Positions 34,200 to 46,310 of a stretch of DNA of 64,000 nucleotides are shown in pieces. The stretch is taken from the NCBI GenBank assembly GCA_028023455.1, contig JAQFVV010000050.1, positions 432,001-496,000 on the forward strand, read 5' to 3'. Source of the DNA: Epiperipatus broadwayi (lineage: Eukaryota > Onychophora > Udeonychophora > Euonychophora > Peripatidae). The position numbers and the translations under genes are program-made. The notes under the pieces were generated by a model. That model was not told the DNA's origin, made no database searches, and saw only the letters and a program-made list of their open reading frames with translations. Position 1 is the first letter of the stretch, and the number at the start of each line of letters is the position of its first letter.

Positions 34200-35710
34200 A
34201 AATATTTTAATATGTGGAAATATCCATTATATTTTCATATTACAAAAATCATCATCAGATGTCAGAACACAGTAATCAACGAAACTAGTAAAGTGTAAAT
34301 ATTATCTGCAGTCAAAGGTGTATGCTTTCAAATGCAATCTCTTGAGGATTTTTCTAATATAAAATGTAATATATATTTCTACATATTAAAATATTTGAAC
34401 AATTATGTAAAAATTATTAATTTATGACAATTATACACACACCTAAATTTATGTGTCATACAGAGTGGAGCAATTCAATGACATGAGTAATATTTAGCCA
34501 AGTATGATTTTGCTACTCATTATGACTTAACTAAACTGACCAATTAATATTCCACATGCTCAATATAACAGTGATGTTTCTTTGATTGATAACTTTATTA
34601 GTCTTTGCAATAAATCAGCATCTTTTATCTTCCTCTTCCTATCATAGACTCATAACAGACAGTACTAATTATTTGAGAGTAAAATTCATGTCTGGTATTT
34701 TACTCATGATGGGAGAAAACAGATTTAACTTGAGAGACCACTTTAGATTTTTTGTATTGATATATGTGCTGTTGTAAATGCATTGATACACTAGATTTCA
34801 TGTCACCATAATAAATGGCATTGCAGCCAGATCCTTGCAAATTAACCAAATATACAATTTCATACTTATGATTTTTTTTCCATTCTTTCTTTAGACTTGT
34901 TGATTAATTTATCCAAACACAAGAGTGATCAAAACCCAACATTAAAATCTTTACAAATGATAAGTATGAAATTATATATTCAATTACTTGCCAAGGATCT
35001 GGCTGCAATACCCACTTATTATGGTGAGACAAAAGCTAATGTATCAACATATTTGCGACAGAAGATATGTCAGTGCAAGAAATATAAAGTGGACTCTCAG
35101 GTTAATTCTGTTTTTCCAATCACAAGAAAGATACTGATCATAAATTTTACTCTCAAATAATTAATACTGTCTGCAATGAGCCTAATAATAGAAAAAGGAT
35201 GATAAAAGAAGCCTGGCTTATTTCCACATCTAATAACATTATCAATATAGTAAAAACAATTGTCCCACTGAGTACGCATTGAAATATTAACTGGTCACTT
35301 TAGATAAATTGTCATGAGTCTGGTATATAGTACTGAAGGTGCACTTAGATAAATATTAATAATATCATTGAATTGTTCCACTCTGTCTGACACATAAATG
35401 TATATGTGTGAATAATTTAGGTTATAGACTAAATTATTGATTGATTTATTTAATAATTTATAACAACTAACTGATAAGTGAAACAGTTCATTATTTATAA
35501 AGGATTATGAAAGGTTGTGTTTTCTTTCCTTAAGTTGTAAATAAATACTGTAGCTCTTTAGTCTCCATATAACAAAAGAGATTTTATTTAAAATAGAACA
35601 CTTTCAAATGCACAAAGCATTTAAAGTTACTATTTTTATTGATTACTATCTATTGACATCTGATTGTGATTTTTGTAATATGAAAATGTAACAGATATTT
35701 CCATGTACTA
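34200..35710. repeat. 1.5-kb imperfect palindrome
   Basis: Left arm 34200-34870 and right arm about 34957-35710 are inverted copies. Matching pairs include CAGAGTGGAGCAATTCAATG / TTGAATTGTTCCACTCTG, GCAGCCAGATCCTTG / CAAGGATCTGGCTGC and the distal GGAAATATCC / GGAAATATCT. An 86-bp spacer (34871-34956) is unpaired. Unrelated by eye to families 1-4. No long frame survives; arms are perhaps 80% alike. Confidence 0.75.
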
Positions 35711-36171
35711 AAGTATATATTTATATGAAAAACTCTGGAAAGTTTTACAATATTCAAAATACCAACACAAACACATATATATTGAAATAGTATGAATGTG
35801 TGTAGCTGTCCAATGCAAGTTTTCTAAGAATATAAAGTAACAATTTACAGTTTGGGGAACAAGCTATGTTAGGTACTGCTATTTTAGACACAAAGAAAGA
35901 AAAATGCATTAATCATTCTTTGTTCTGTTAAGAGATTGGCACAAGCAAGTTAAACAACAAACAAAATTTATTAAACATAATAAAAATAATATCTAATAAA
36001 CATAACAAAGATCTCTTTTCACAAAATCATCCATTAATAAATACAAAACAAAATGAAGATATATCTTTTTCAAGTCTTTGATCATATGTTTCAGTAATAT
36101 ATAATGGAATAGAAGTTTGAAATATATATATATTTAGATGCTTATGTCTTATGGCATATAACAACATATTA

Positions 36172-36246
<75 letters not shown>

Positions 36247-37139
36247 AATGTTTTACATTGAGATTTAGGCCTTCTATTGGACACAGTAAAGTACTAGTTA
36301 ATCAAACTATGAAAAAGAAGAATCTTTCATTCACATATGAGTTTAGATATCTTAAGAACATAGTTATATTTCATGATTAACTGACCTAATATTTTACTGA
36401 ATTGCCAGTAGAATGAGTTTTACATTTATTTATAAGAGTGCCAGAGTCACAGACCCACTGATATTCACCACATCACATGATTATACTAGGCCAGCTTACC
36501 AAAAGATAATAACTAAAAAACCAAAAGATTACAGGGCTATGATTTTATATGTGCTGATTCATCTATAGGCGAAAAAGCACACATGAAGGTATTGTGGCTA
36601 TATATGTATAGAGCATGCATACATATGATCTACTTCACTAACAAATATTAGCTGGTGACTACAATATATCTATTGAAAATGACATTATTTTAAACACTTA
36701 ACTTTGCAGTTAAATGTTTAATAAGTTTTAGAAGTAAATAAATTTAACCTAAATTGTACATCTAAAGAAGAAAAAAGAATTAATATCCTCTTTGTTTGTA
36801 GAGGATTTGTTAGTTTTTATTTTAATTTGGAATTATTAAAGTAAACTCAGATATGGGATATGAAGAAAGAAAAGCTGAAGAGTTTTTAAAGAACTTTCAA
36901 CCAGACATAAAGATAATGCTTTACTTTAATACAATTAAAAATAATGAAATAATAACGTTGAATTATTTAAAATTCATACTATCTATTTTTTTATATGCAT
37001 GCATGTATTCACATTATGTATATTACCAACAGTGAAATAATTGTCTTGTAAAAATATAATAATAAGGGTTTAATAAAGTTATTTTTTGATAAATGCAACA
37101 TCCTAAGTTATTACAAAGAAATCAAACCATATGTCACAT
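35711..37139. other. Non-coding AT-rich stretch
   Basis: Holds only the (AT)n array at 36178-36243 and unremarkable sequence. Confidence 0.5.
36178..36243 (+). repeat. (AT)n microsatellite
   Basis: About 33 dinucleotides with one ACAT interruption. Confidence 0.95.
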
Positions 37140-37215
37140 GACCTTAACAAGCTTATAGCAGAAACTGGTCTGGGATTGGGGACATTCTGCAAAGCTTGTT
37201 CAGAGCTTATTTGCA
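37140..37215 (+). repeat. Family 2 fragment
   Basis: AGCAGAAACTGGTCTGGGAT, GGGGACATTCTGCAAAGCTTG and AGAGCTTATTTGC match 38905-38965, i.e. the 3' half of the hammerhead-like site and its downstream part. Confidence 0.6.
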
Positions 37216-37359
37216 AGTACTATACATAATCATAGATTATAAATGCCTATGTGAGCAAACATTTGAATGGTATCCATATTTATTAAAATCAATTGTGTGT
37301 CTTATTAAAATGAATTGATTTTTTTAGTTTATTAACAATTTGAATATGTTAATTTTGTA

Positions 37360-37545
37360 TTTTAGTGCAATCACATTTGTGTGCTCATATAAGTGTGTGT
37401 CACATAAACATATTGATATATCTGTAAATTACAATAGCTTAAGCTTGTGGTTAAAACACCTGTAGAGGTCCCTACTATCGCATTTTATACGCATATTATC
37501 GAGGTTATAGCCTCAGTAAATATTACTTATGTAATCAATGTGCGT
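37360..37545 (+). repeat. Family 4 repeat, single arm
   Basis: AACATATTGATATATC, CCTGTAGAGGTCCCTACTAT and GAGGTTATAGCCT...TATTACTTA match the arms and flank of the 780-1060 copy. Here no inverted partner follows. Confidence 0.6.
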
Positions 37546-38647
37546 TTAATAAATTTATAATTACAAATTTAAATGTTATAGAATATATTTTACTATTTTT
37601 AATCAAAATCAGAATGATGTACCCACATAAACTTAATTAAAGCAAGTAATCTCTTTGTAATAAAAAATTACACAAGGAGCCTATCAAATATATACATATA
37701 AAATTTCAAACATAAAATATTAATACAAAATAATTATGAATAAAAAGTTTTTCAATATCATTAATTCAATCCATTATTAATTTTCTAAATGTCTTCTTTG
37801 GTAAGTGACTAACATTAATTTTAATGTTCCTCATAAATATATGATAATATTTTGAGTCAAGATAACACTTCAATACATACACTGAGTTTTAAAATATAAA
37901 GGTTCAATTAATAACATATGATCTGATTAACATTATTGTTTGAAAGTCATTTGTATTGGTTTCTTTATGTTGAAAAATTAAGATAAATAATTGGTTGATG
38001 GCTAAAATTCCAACACACATATAATTCAAATGTGTTCAAATCAAAAGGTTTAAACAAAATCATTTTTAATGTAAAGTCCTAAAGCATTTAGCAAGATGCT
38101 GTAGTACCATCTTACAATGTTATTCCACAGCAAATCTGCTTAAATATATTTGTATACATTTAATGGAGCAGATTTATGTGAAAAATTTCTTACTTTATAA
38201 AAGAGAAAATTTGATATTCTTAATTTAACTTGAAGGAAAAGAATATGTTTATTCCAAAATATATGTTCAGCCAAAATCAAACCAGGATAAGATAATGTTA
38301 TAGTTCCAGTAATTTTTCAACATGTGGGTTTATTCTGATAAGCATTTCAATTAAATAAGTTTTACTGGAATATTTTTCAAAGAGTATAGTATACATTTAT
38401 TAGCATTTAAAAGTAATATATTTTTATTCATCCATTATGCAATTTTTAGCAATTCCTCATTTACAAATTTCTTTAATAGTCCATGTAAAATTGCTAAAGT
38501 TACCAAGGTAGTATCATCTTCAAAATAAAATTTTTTTGAAATGAAGAGAAGGATTCAGTAAATTATTAATATAAGCAGTGAACAATGGAATTCGAAGTAC
38601 TAACTCTGAGAAACTATACATCTGATTTTTTCAGAATTACTTAAATG

Positions 38648-38648
<1 letters not shown>
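37546..38648. other. Non-coding AT-rich stretch
   Basis: No features recognised. Confidence 0.5.
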
Positions 38649-38697
<49 letters not shown>

Positions 38698-38736
38698 CCG
38701 AATTTGTCTCGGTATAATATATATATATATATATAT
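38649..38736 (+). repeat. (AT)n with embedded hairpin
   Basis: Two (AT)n blocks flank TATACCGAATTTGTCTCGGTATA (38694-38716), itself an inverted repeat (TATACCGA / TCGGTATA). Confidence 0.9.
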
Positions 38737-38770
38737 GCCAATAGCTCTTAACAAGCTTTTCAGAACATCC

Positions 38771-38817
38771 CTATCTCCAGACCAGTTTCCAGCTCTGGCT
38801 TTCATCAGTGAGGTGCT
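38771..38817 (-). ncRNA. Hammerhead-like motif, family 2
   Basis: Minus strand: CACCTCA, CTGATGA (38808-38802), A-AGC-CAGA-GCT-G, GAAA (38789-38786), CTG, GTC, TGGAGA. All core boxes and the GTC site are present. Stem I pairs through CTCA/TGGA-type pairs with a mismatch and stem II has 3 bp. Confidence 0.45.
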
Positions 38818-38883
38818 AGAAAATTCAAGCATTATATGTGCTGGGCTTGACCTTGTATTTTAAATCTAATGCTTGAATATCCT

Positions 38884-38930
38884 AGCACTTCACTGATGAA
38901 AGACAGAGCTAGAAACCAGTCTGGGGATAG
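38884..38930 (+). ncRNA. Hammerhead-like motif, family 2
   Basis: CACTTCA, CTGATGA (38893-38899), AAGACAGAGCTA, GAAA (38912-38915), CCA, GTC, TGGGGA. Core boxes and GTC site intact. CTTCA/TGGGG gives a 5-bp stem I including G-U pairs. Stem II is down to 2 bp. Confidence 0.45.
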
Positions 38931-39239
38931 GGATGTTCTGAAAAGCTTGTTAAGAGCTATTGGCATGCTCATTATATAACATTTGTAATACAAACTTATT
39001 AAATTAAGTTATATGATATATGACTTGATATCATTGCAATTATTGTTATTGCTCTTAAGACTGTGGCAATTTTATATTGCTAAAGTTATTAATATATGGT
39101 GCATCTGAACTTAGTTCAGTCCCATATGGTTATTTAAGTTAAAGATTTGAAGACATATGGATGCCTGAAGCTGGATTTGAAGATATATGGATGGTTGAAA
39201 ATTTAAGATTTTCTACTTAATAGCTAAACATTAAATAAA

Positions 39240-39432
39240 GTACTGGGTTTGACCTGGTATTTTAAATCTAATGCTGGAATATCCTAGCACTTCACTGATG
39301 AAAGACAGAGCTAGAAACCAGTCTGGGGATAGGGATGTTCTGAAAAGCTTGTTGAGAACTACCGGCATGCTCATTATATAACATTTGTAGTGCAAGCTTA
39401 TTAAATTAAGTTATATAATATATGACTTGATT
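39240..39432 (+). repeat. Family 2 direct duplicate
   Basis: Repeats 38838-39028 at about 95% identity, from GGTTTGACCTGGTATTTTAA to TATGACTTGATTT. The duplication begins in the loop of the foldback, so only one arm was copied. Confidence 0.8.
39286..39332 (+). ncRNA. Hammerhead-like motif, family 2
   Basis: Same as 38884-38930: CTGATGA (39295-39301), GAAA, CCAGTC, TGGGGA. Confidence 0.45.
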
Positions 39433-39439
39433 TCCTTAC

Positions 39440-40455
39440 AATAAAGAAATTAGATTCTATTGTTTAAATAAGATTTAAACCTTCAAATAATTTAATTCAA
39501 TTAATAATAAATCATAAAGAACACAATCAAAAGCTTTCCATAAATCCAAATAAATAATAGTTTTGACCTCTCTCTAAAGATTTAGTAATAACTGAAACAT
39601 TTTCAGAATAAGACCAATTCTGTAGATTTTCCTGTTAAAAATCCAAATTGTTTATTTGCAACCAAATTATATTTTTAAAAGAAAAAACAACAACAACAAC
39701 AAAAAAACAAACAAAAGAGTTCTATTCTTTATATATATTTCCAAAATTTGGGATAATGTTGGTAGAATAGAGCACTGGTCTGTAGTTTTCCAAATCATTC
39801 CTTTTCACCATTTTTAGAAATAGTTTAACAAGAAAAATTTTTAAGTAATCTGGACATATACCTCATCATAAAAAAATTAAACAAAAAAGTAATACTGATA
39901 ATAGAATGTAAATATTGTCAGTTAATATTTTCACAGACATTCAAACCAACACATTTCTTATGCCTTATTTTATAAAGTCAATCTAAAGTTTCAAATTCTT
40001 CAATCTTTTTACAAACAAAATAATTCATAGTAGATTTTTCATAATCAAAAACATGAGATCTATAATTACTTTTAAGATTATTTGTTGATAATTATATGTA
40101 CAAAATTGTGATTGAATTACCCACAACATCGCTAGATACTTCATTAATTTTTATTCTAGAAAATGAATAAATATTTCCTTAGAAATATATTTCTTAGCTG
40201 TAGGTCAAAAGTTATTTAATTTAGTTGATTTTAAAAAATCAATTTGAGTAGAATATAAAACGCTTTGGCTTTAATTATACTTTAAAATTTCTTTATCAAG
40301 CAGTTTTAGCTGAATTCTAAATTCTTCGTTAAAAGAAAACTTTTTCAAAATCTTGTACAATTTGTTCTTTCTATAAACATTCATAACTAATTGAATATTA
40401 AACCACAGAGAATATTTGAAAAATGATTATCTTCATATAAGAATTACAGTTTGAC
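39440..40455 (-). pseudogene. Non-LTR retrotransposon RT remnant (Jockey/CR1-like), degraded
   Basis: On the minus strand, in order: KKNKLYKILKK (about 40370), PDYLKIFLVKLFLKM then NDLENYRPVLYST (about 39860-39760, the LENYRP block), NKQFGFLTGKSTELVLF (about 39655-39605) and IYLDLWKAFDCVLYDLLL (about 39555-39500, block with F-D). These follow the order of blocks 0-3 of LINE RTs. Frames are broken by many stops. The catalytic F.DD block is not found, so it ends at 39440. Confidence 0.7.
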
Positions 40456-40494
40456 ACTGAGCTAGTAAAAAAATTTCTAGATTATTTACATTAA

Positions 40495-40805
40495 AGTATG
40501 ACATATAGGGGGTTTGAACTCAGACTTTCACATAAACCTCAATTATCCACCCTATCTCATACTGCTGACACATTTGATCACATACATGTTGAAAAGATAA
40601 ATAATCACCAATAAATGTATTTCATGCTAAACCAGCACTCATCAGTTGGTCCAGATAATCATCTCCACACATATATACAATCAATGCTGTGTGATCAAGG
40701 GTGTCAGCAGTATGAGATATAGTTGAGGGTCATGTGAAAGTCTGTGTTCGACCCTCCTTATATTACATATTGAAGTGCAGCTATGAAAAAGCCTGTACTG
40801 TAGAA
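40495..40805. repeat. Family 1 SINE in inverted-pair arrangement
   Basis: The minus unit (40680 to 40495: hammerhead, linker, then tRNA-like segment with GAGTTCAAACCCCC) is followed by a plus tRNA-like segment (40690-40805) with GTGTTCGACCCTCC. The two tRNA-like parts are inverted copies (CAGCAGTATGAGATA in both), so the whole folds back with the hammerhead inside the loop. Confidence 0.65.
40594..40665 (-). ncRNA. Hammerhead ribozyme-like motif, family 1 (well-preserved copy)
   Basis: Minus strand: ACCAA, CTGATGA (40645-40639), GTGCT-GGTTT-AGCAT (5 bp with a closing G-U), GAAA (40623-40620), TACATT, TA, TTGGT. ACCAA/TTGGT forms stem I and the NUH site TTA precedes it. A second stem I helix, AGAT with ATCT, is possible further out. 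Confidence 0.6.
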
Positions 40806-41289
40806 AAAAAATTTATATATTAAAGTATAACATTTTCTAATATTTGCAAGTGCTAATATGTGATAAAATAGAAATATAAGTAAAGTGAATAATGTAATAT
40901 ATTCAAGTTCTTAATCCAAAATGCTTAAGATTATGTATAATTGCATGTAGGTATAAAAAATTAGATAACTGCTCTTATGTTTTCAAAGCCTTTATCTTGT
41001 GAATTGGATCGAGGTTTACAAGTATTTAACATTGCTAATTGAATGATGATTACCTTTGTATCAGAATAATAATAATGATAATACTATTACTATACTAATA
41101 ATAACAACAATGATAATACGCTCTTAAATTTTTATATCAAATTATTTATTATTGAATTGGAATTTTTTTTGATAATTAATTATGAGTTTTATAAAATTAT
41201 CAGACGTTGTGCTACACTGACAAGTTCATTTCTACAAACAAAATTATGAATAATAATATTTTGATCCATGGACATATAATTTAGGTAAA
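40806..41289. other. Non-coding stretch
   Basis: AT-rich, with a degenerate (AAT)n/(AAC)n patch at 41066-41120. Confidence 0.5.
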
Positions 41290-42240
41290 ATCCTCCTTAT
41301 TTTCCTTTCAACAGCCAACTACCTTTATTTCCAGATCATTGATTATTAAACAATATTTTTGTGACTGATTTCATAGTTCAACAAAACCTTGGTCTTCTTT
41401 TCCATTTGTATATTTTTCCCTTCTTATATTTATATGCTTCACTTTATTTTTGTATTTTAAACTATTTATTTTTATTTTCTTCTTAAATATTTTATTTATT
41501 CCATTTGGCTTCTTGAAAAGAATCGTTCCTTTTCTTTCAGTACATTTTATATATAATTCATTTTACAGAATGTATTACCTTTCTTTGTATCTGACCCATT
41601 TTACTTTTCCTCAATTTATCATTACCTAGTGATCTTTCATAATTCATGCTTTGTTTTACTTTTGTCTGATAGTCTTGAATTATTCTTTGTCTATTTATTC
41701 CTATCTGATGTTTAAACATTATCATTACAATAAGTTTTTGATTATTTCACCTCCTAGCTTTTCTTATGCCCTAATTTTCCAAGTGGTTATAATATTCCTT
41801 TTGTTTTGTGTCATATTAGATTTATTTTCTTATAATATTTGCTCATATTCGCATATAACATGTAAAATGTCCTTAACTTTGACATTATAATTTTTCACAT
41901 TTTCACCAGACACTTTAGTTAACTCTATCTTATTTTCCTCAAAATTACTCTTGTTATTAATATTCAAATCTTCTACATACTGTATAACTAAATTATCCAT
42001 ATCTTTCTTGCTTTATAATTGATTGTACTTAGCATTTTTATTTCATTGATCTATTTCTCATAAACTGACTCTTGAACTTAGTTTAGATTCTTTATCATTA
42101 TTTCCTCCACTACTTTTTTGCATGTCCATTTGACTCAACGCACATTTATTTGAGTTCTCTTGTAAATAATTATTAATTTTTGATTTAATAAATGAAATTC
42201 TTTTTTAATACCTTTTTGAGTTTCGTTGTCTGTTTACTTT
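41290..42240 (-). pseudogene. Possible decayed long reading frame of unknown type
   Basis: The plus strand is strongly T-rich, the minus strand A-rich. One minus frame from 42165 to about 41700 reads through 150 or so codons with six stops. It includes NKCALSQMDMQKSSGGNND, MDNLVIQYVEDLNINNKSN and VKVKDILHVICEYEQIL. This could be a lysine/asparagine-rich transposon protein. A-rich sequence alone can give a similar picture, and I recognise no family. Confidence 0.25.
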
Positions 42241-42350
42241 TGTTAAAAATACTACCCTGTAGGTTTGTCACAGATGTAGAGCATATGACATAAGATCAGG
42301 AAGTCTCAGGATCGATTCTGATGCTCATACCTCTGGCACACCTGAGCAAT
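42241..42350 (+). repeat. tRNA-like SINE fragment
   Basis: CAGATGTAGAGCATATGACA (D-arm-like) followed by AGTCTCAGGATCGATTCTGATGC (B-box region GGATCGATTCTGA). It resembles 14513-14580. Confidence 0.45.
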
Positions 42351-43049
42351 AAACAATTTACCTTTTTTTTAATAAGGAATACTAATAATTCTCAATTTTT
42401 TTTCTTTAACCATTCTTACATTCACTAAAGAAATATCTTTACTATCGAAGACCTATTTAAGTTTTTTTTTCATATTTACTCTCAGAATCATCAGCTATAT
42501 CTCTATTTTATTTTTTTTGACTCATGAAGAGATCATATTTTTCTTGGAAATATTTTTACCCCTTTATGTTTTTTTATATCTTCCTTCATCCAACATTCAT
42601 GTTTGGTCCATTACTTCTAACTTTCTCTTAACATCATTTATCATTAAAACTTTCTCTAGGAGATTACAATTTTTTTTTATTTTTTATCATTGATATATTA
42701 TTACATCCATGTATAATGTTAAAATGGTTTTAATGTTTATTCAGGTCTTTAATAATAAAAAAAAATTTCAAATAGTTCAAAAATATTCATTATAACTCAG
42801 TATTGTTTATTTTTAGAAAATCTGAAAACAGCCAATCTATTTAGAGATACAATAAACAAAACTGTTTTTAAATAGACACTGCTATAAACAGATACTAATA
42901 TACAAGAATGAAAAAAAAAAGGATTGTTTAACAATGTCTGGGTGATAATTTGGCTGAATATCAATTTACTGACCAACACTGGATGCCCCAATCTGGATTG
43001 GTAAAGGAATAGATATTTAAAAATTATTATTATTTTTGTCATGTGTCAT
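42351..43049. other. T-rich non-coding stretch
   Basis: Continues the T-rich composition to about 42680; no feature recognised. Confidence 0.45.
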
Positions 43050-43135
43050 AGCATCGGCCAGGTAGCAAACCTGCTAACCCAAGACAACTGCTTATAAGGC
43101 AGCTGCGCTGACCACTCGACCACCAATGCTTGACA
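43050..43135 (-). repeat. tRNA-derived SINE head
   Basis: On the minus strand: CATTGGTGGTCGAGTGGTCAG (A box), CTGCCTTATAAGCAGTTGTC (the same middle as 9745-9762), then a worn B box and GCTACCTGGCC. Inverted relative of 9715-9800. Confidence 0.6.
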
Positions 43136-43469
43136 ATATTTAAAATTTTTATTTCTCATAAGGATCTAAAATGAAATTAAATTTTAAATGATTTGGATTC
43201 AAATTTAAGTTGTAAAATGGTTAACAATGTCCTAGCATTATACCATAAGGTTCATACACCCAATGCTTATAAGTAACTACAAATCTATTTATTAAATATA
43301 TAAAGAAGGGAAATCAATCAAAAGCCCCTGGGAGCTCTATGATCCATGAATTATTATCATTATAACCAATATATAATATTAATATCATCTATTATTATTA
43401 TTATTTACAATGCTTTTTTACAACCCACTATTGACAGTTCATGTATATTTGTATTCACATATTTATATT
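43136..43469. other. Non-coding stretch
   Basis: AT-rich; a short ATT run at 43393-43405. Confidence 0.5.
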
Positions 43470-43590
43470 GTGTTTGTTATAGTTCTGAAGAAGATTTCTG
43501 GGTCAGTCGAAACTGTTAATAGTGTTGTAAATATAGCATTGCAAAAAGTAATAAAGAACGTAGATGGCATTAATATTATATGAATTTGAA
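43470..43590 (+). repeat. Family 3 repeat with hammerhead-like core
   Basis: AGTT, CTGAAGA (43484-43490), A, GATT-TCTGGGTC-AGTC hairpin (4 bp with a G-U), GAAA (43508-43511), CTGTT. Both core boxes match CTGANGA...GAAA, but an extra A separates box 1 from stem II. Best preserved of three family members (others at 83-200 and 2490-2545). Confidence 0.45.
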
Positions 43591-45349
43591 AATGCAATAT
43601 GGAAGATAATGTTACAATATTAAGTAAGTACACTCTAATCACAAAGTAAAAAAGACAAAAAAAGATGAATTTTGGAAAACAATACAACAAATTAATCCAT
43701 AAATCACAAATTAATTATTTCACATTTATATGACTCTATCTTTAAACTTGATTCTCAGCCACATGTTTCCAATGAATGCAATTTATTCTGAGTTACTTTT
43801 CATGGCAATGAAATAAATTTTATAATGTAAATGAGGTATACCTGTTTTACAAAACCATATCCATGTTAAACATAATATATATTTTAGAAGTGCCATCCCC
43901 TATTGTGCACTTGATAAAATAAAAATATGATTGTACAACTAACTGTCCAATCACTATCATTGCAGTCAATCACCTGAACATTTATTGAGTGGTTTTATGG
44001 TCTTGCAATAAATATTTTAAAAAAAACATTAAATGTCATTCTTAAATAACATTTTGCATTGATTTACATCCATAAAAGGCTTAAAAATTCATCTAATAAA
44101 TTTTGAAAAATAACTGCCTTATGTAGAACTAATTTGGTTGATAGTAAAATTTAGCAGAATTTAAAATCATAAAAAGAATGAAAAGTTAATTCATATGTCC
44201 TCTATCAATGATTTGGCCCCTGGATCATAATGATGTCAAAGCCTTTTCACTCACCCAGATTATTAAAATATAAAACAATTCAAAAATAGTTAAGTATAGC
44301 TTGGAATATTGGGTTTAAATCCCAAACCTTATGAAATTTAAAGTTTCAAAAATTTAGATATGCTAGAAAAATGAATGCAAAAACTTACAAATGGCTTACA
44401 GCTCTTCACATATAATAGTATGGGAAAGTATGAGAAATGGTGACCATGTGATGTTATCTGTTCATATATTGTTCTCCGAGTGAATTTCCTTTTAAAAGAA
44501 AGACGAATAGTCTAAAACTGATCCCTGGAATCTCTAATTGCAAAAATAACTGATTGCAAAAGGTTTAAATGTCAATCATGGTCAATCATGTTTATGTCTG
44601 AGCAGTTGGGTCAGTGACAAAATGGTGGGTGGAGCAAAAGGCACTTAAACAAATTTTCTAAAATAATCCATCACATCTTTATTTCTAGAATGCCTGAAAT
44701 AAGTTTGAGCACAGGAAGTAAATGATCAGGAACCATGATCCAATGAACAGAAGCTTTCGAGTCTCACATTTTACCGTAGCTCAAAAAGTGAGAGAATTGA
44801 AATCATGACCTCTAGATTCAGTAACTCGACCATTGCAGGGTAATTAATCAAATAGACAAATATGAAAGAGTTTGACATTAACCATTTCAGGACAGAGACC
44901 TCCTCAATTAGCTCTTGTTGAGAAACCATGGATAAGGTGTTACTCAACAGATTTTTTAAATGTTGATGATGAGGTGTTGACTATTTTTGTTTCTTTAGCT
45001 AAGATTATTGAGATAACTATTTGCCAACCAGATATGAAATAATTAACTAAGTATGCTTTGGGTTGGCTATCTGGAAAAATCATAAACCTGACTGGAATTA
45101 AAACATAATTTATTTAATGTAAATTAGAAACTAGGTTATAGGAATGGGTGATAGATGTGTTCTATTATACAGCCAATCTTGTGTCTATTATATTTATATG
45201 ATAGACTATTTTCATCATTTGCTATTAATTGTTTTTAAAAATATTCAAACTGTATTTAGTTATTTTTCCAAATACATTCAATTATTAATAATAAATATTA
45301 GACAGGTTAATAAAAAATAGAATATCAACTGGTATTATTTCTCTGTCTC
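43591..45349. other. Non-coding AT-rich stretch with tRNA-arm relics
   Basis: Contains TTGGGTTTAAATCCCAA (44309-44325), a perfect 5-bp T-arm-like hairpin, and a minus-strand tRNA-like fragment at about 44840-44780 (TGGTCGAGTTACTG, TTTCAATTCTC). Neither is a gene. Confidence 0.45.
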
Positions 45350-45725
45350 CTTCCGGGTTAGGTGGTCTAATAGTTGCAGCACTAATATAGGAATTGAACT
45401 GACAATATTTAAGTTAATGAATAACATGCAGGCTAGTATAGAACACACTGTTTAAAGTGGAATGATTCTTGTCTCTTCTTCAGATCTTGTCCTAACCAAC
45501 TAGTCTATTCTATATTGAATCTAAAGGATACTGCTGTAATAGTAGTGGAATTATTCAGGCTACAAACACCTGAAAACAATAATAGTGTAACTTTAAATGT
45601 TGAATTATAAACTCACTGTATTATTAACAGTAGTTGAATGCATTTGGAATTGAACCAATGCCCTTTAGATTAGTGAATACTGGTTTAGCATGATACTCTA
45701 ACCAACAAAATTATTTTATCACAAA
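45350..45725 (-). repeat. Two tRNA-derived SINE heads, minus strand
   Basis: 45720 to 45640: TTGTTGGTTAGAGTATCATG (A box) then ATTGGTTCAATTCC (perfect B-box core GGTTCAATTCC) with tRNA spacing. 45510 to 45395: GACTAGTTGGTTAGGACAAG, then after about 75 extra bases GTCAGTTCAATTCC. The insert in the second makes it a relic. Confidence 0.5.
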
Positions 45726-45784
45726 TCTATGTATTGACATTGAATAAGGCAAGAGAATAACACCATTTGATATTACATACCGGC

Positions 45785-46310
45785 ATGTTAATAATTTTTA
45801 TTAGTCATTCATTAGACTAAAAAGTTTCCAATAATGAATTATATTTCTGTAGTGTAATTTTCACTACATCACTCTCATGCACCATAGGGGCTGGTTTCTA
45901 TCAGCTTTTAATACCTAGTAGAGGAGTATAACCATAAATATATGACCAGTCATGTAAAAAGATGTATGATACCTAAGATGCACATTTCATGCTGAAACAT
46001 TACTCATCAGTTGGCCAGATCACAATCTTGTACACCTATTTTTATCATTGTTTAATATATGCATAGCGAGCCAATTAATACACTTTAATTAATGTGTCAA
46101 ATGTACTGTCCTCACAACTTTGACACAAACCGCTTGATGAAAGTATGCTAATTTTTATTAGTTATTCATTAATATAGAGATTATCCATTTAATATGTTTA
46201 TGATTACACCCTCCACAAAATGTTAAAAGCAGATAGCAACTAGTCCACAGTCCCTATCTTGCGTGAGAATGGTATAGTGAAAATTACAGTATAAAAATAT
46301 TATTCATTAA
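45785..46310. repeat. Family 1 foldback unit
   Basis: Left end (TGTAGTGTAATTTTCACTAC, GGGGCTGGTTTCTATCAGC) is inverted at the right end (46205-46300: ACTAGTCCACAGTCCCTATC, TATAGTGAAAATTAC). Between them lies one minus-strand family 1 unit. TTATTAGTCATTCATTA (45798-45814) recurs at 46156-46171 and 48175-48200. Confidence 0.65.
45962..46025 (-). ncRNA. Hammerhead ribozyme-like motif, family 1
   Basis: Minus strand: GGCCAA, CTGATGA (46010-46004), GTAAT-GTTTC-AGCAT (stem II decayed), GAAA (45988-45985), TGTGCATC, TTAGGT. Both boxes are intact; stem I pairs through CCAA/TTAGG with a bulge. Confidence 0.45.

Larger units (their letters stand above)
38737..39030. repeat. Family 2 foldback element
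   Basis: Left arm 38737-38834 and right arm 38866-38964 are inverted copies (GCCAATAGCTCTTAACAAGC / GCTTGTTAAGAGCTATTGGC) around a 31-bp loop. Each arm carries a hammerhead-like site. 38838-39028 is duplicated at 39240-39432. Confidence 0.8.

Noticed and set aside
36027-36284. Ile/Tyr repeat open frames here and at 38641-38863 and 47766-47951
   Set aside because: Read-through of (AT)n arrays.
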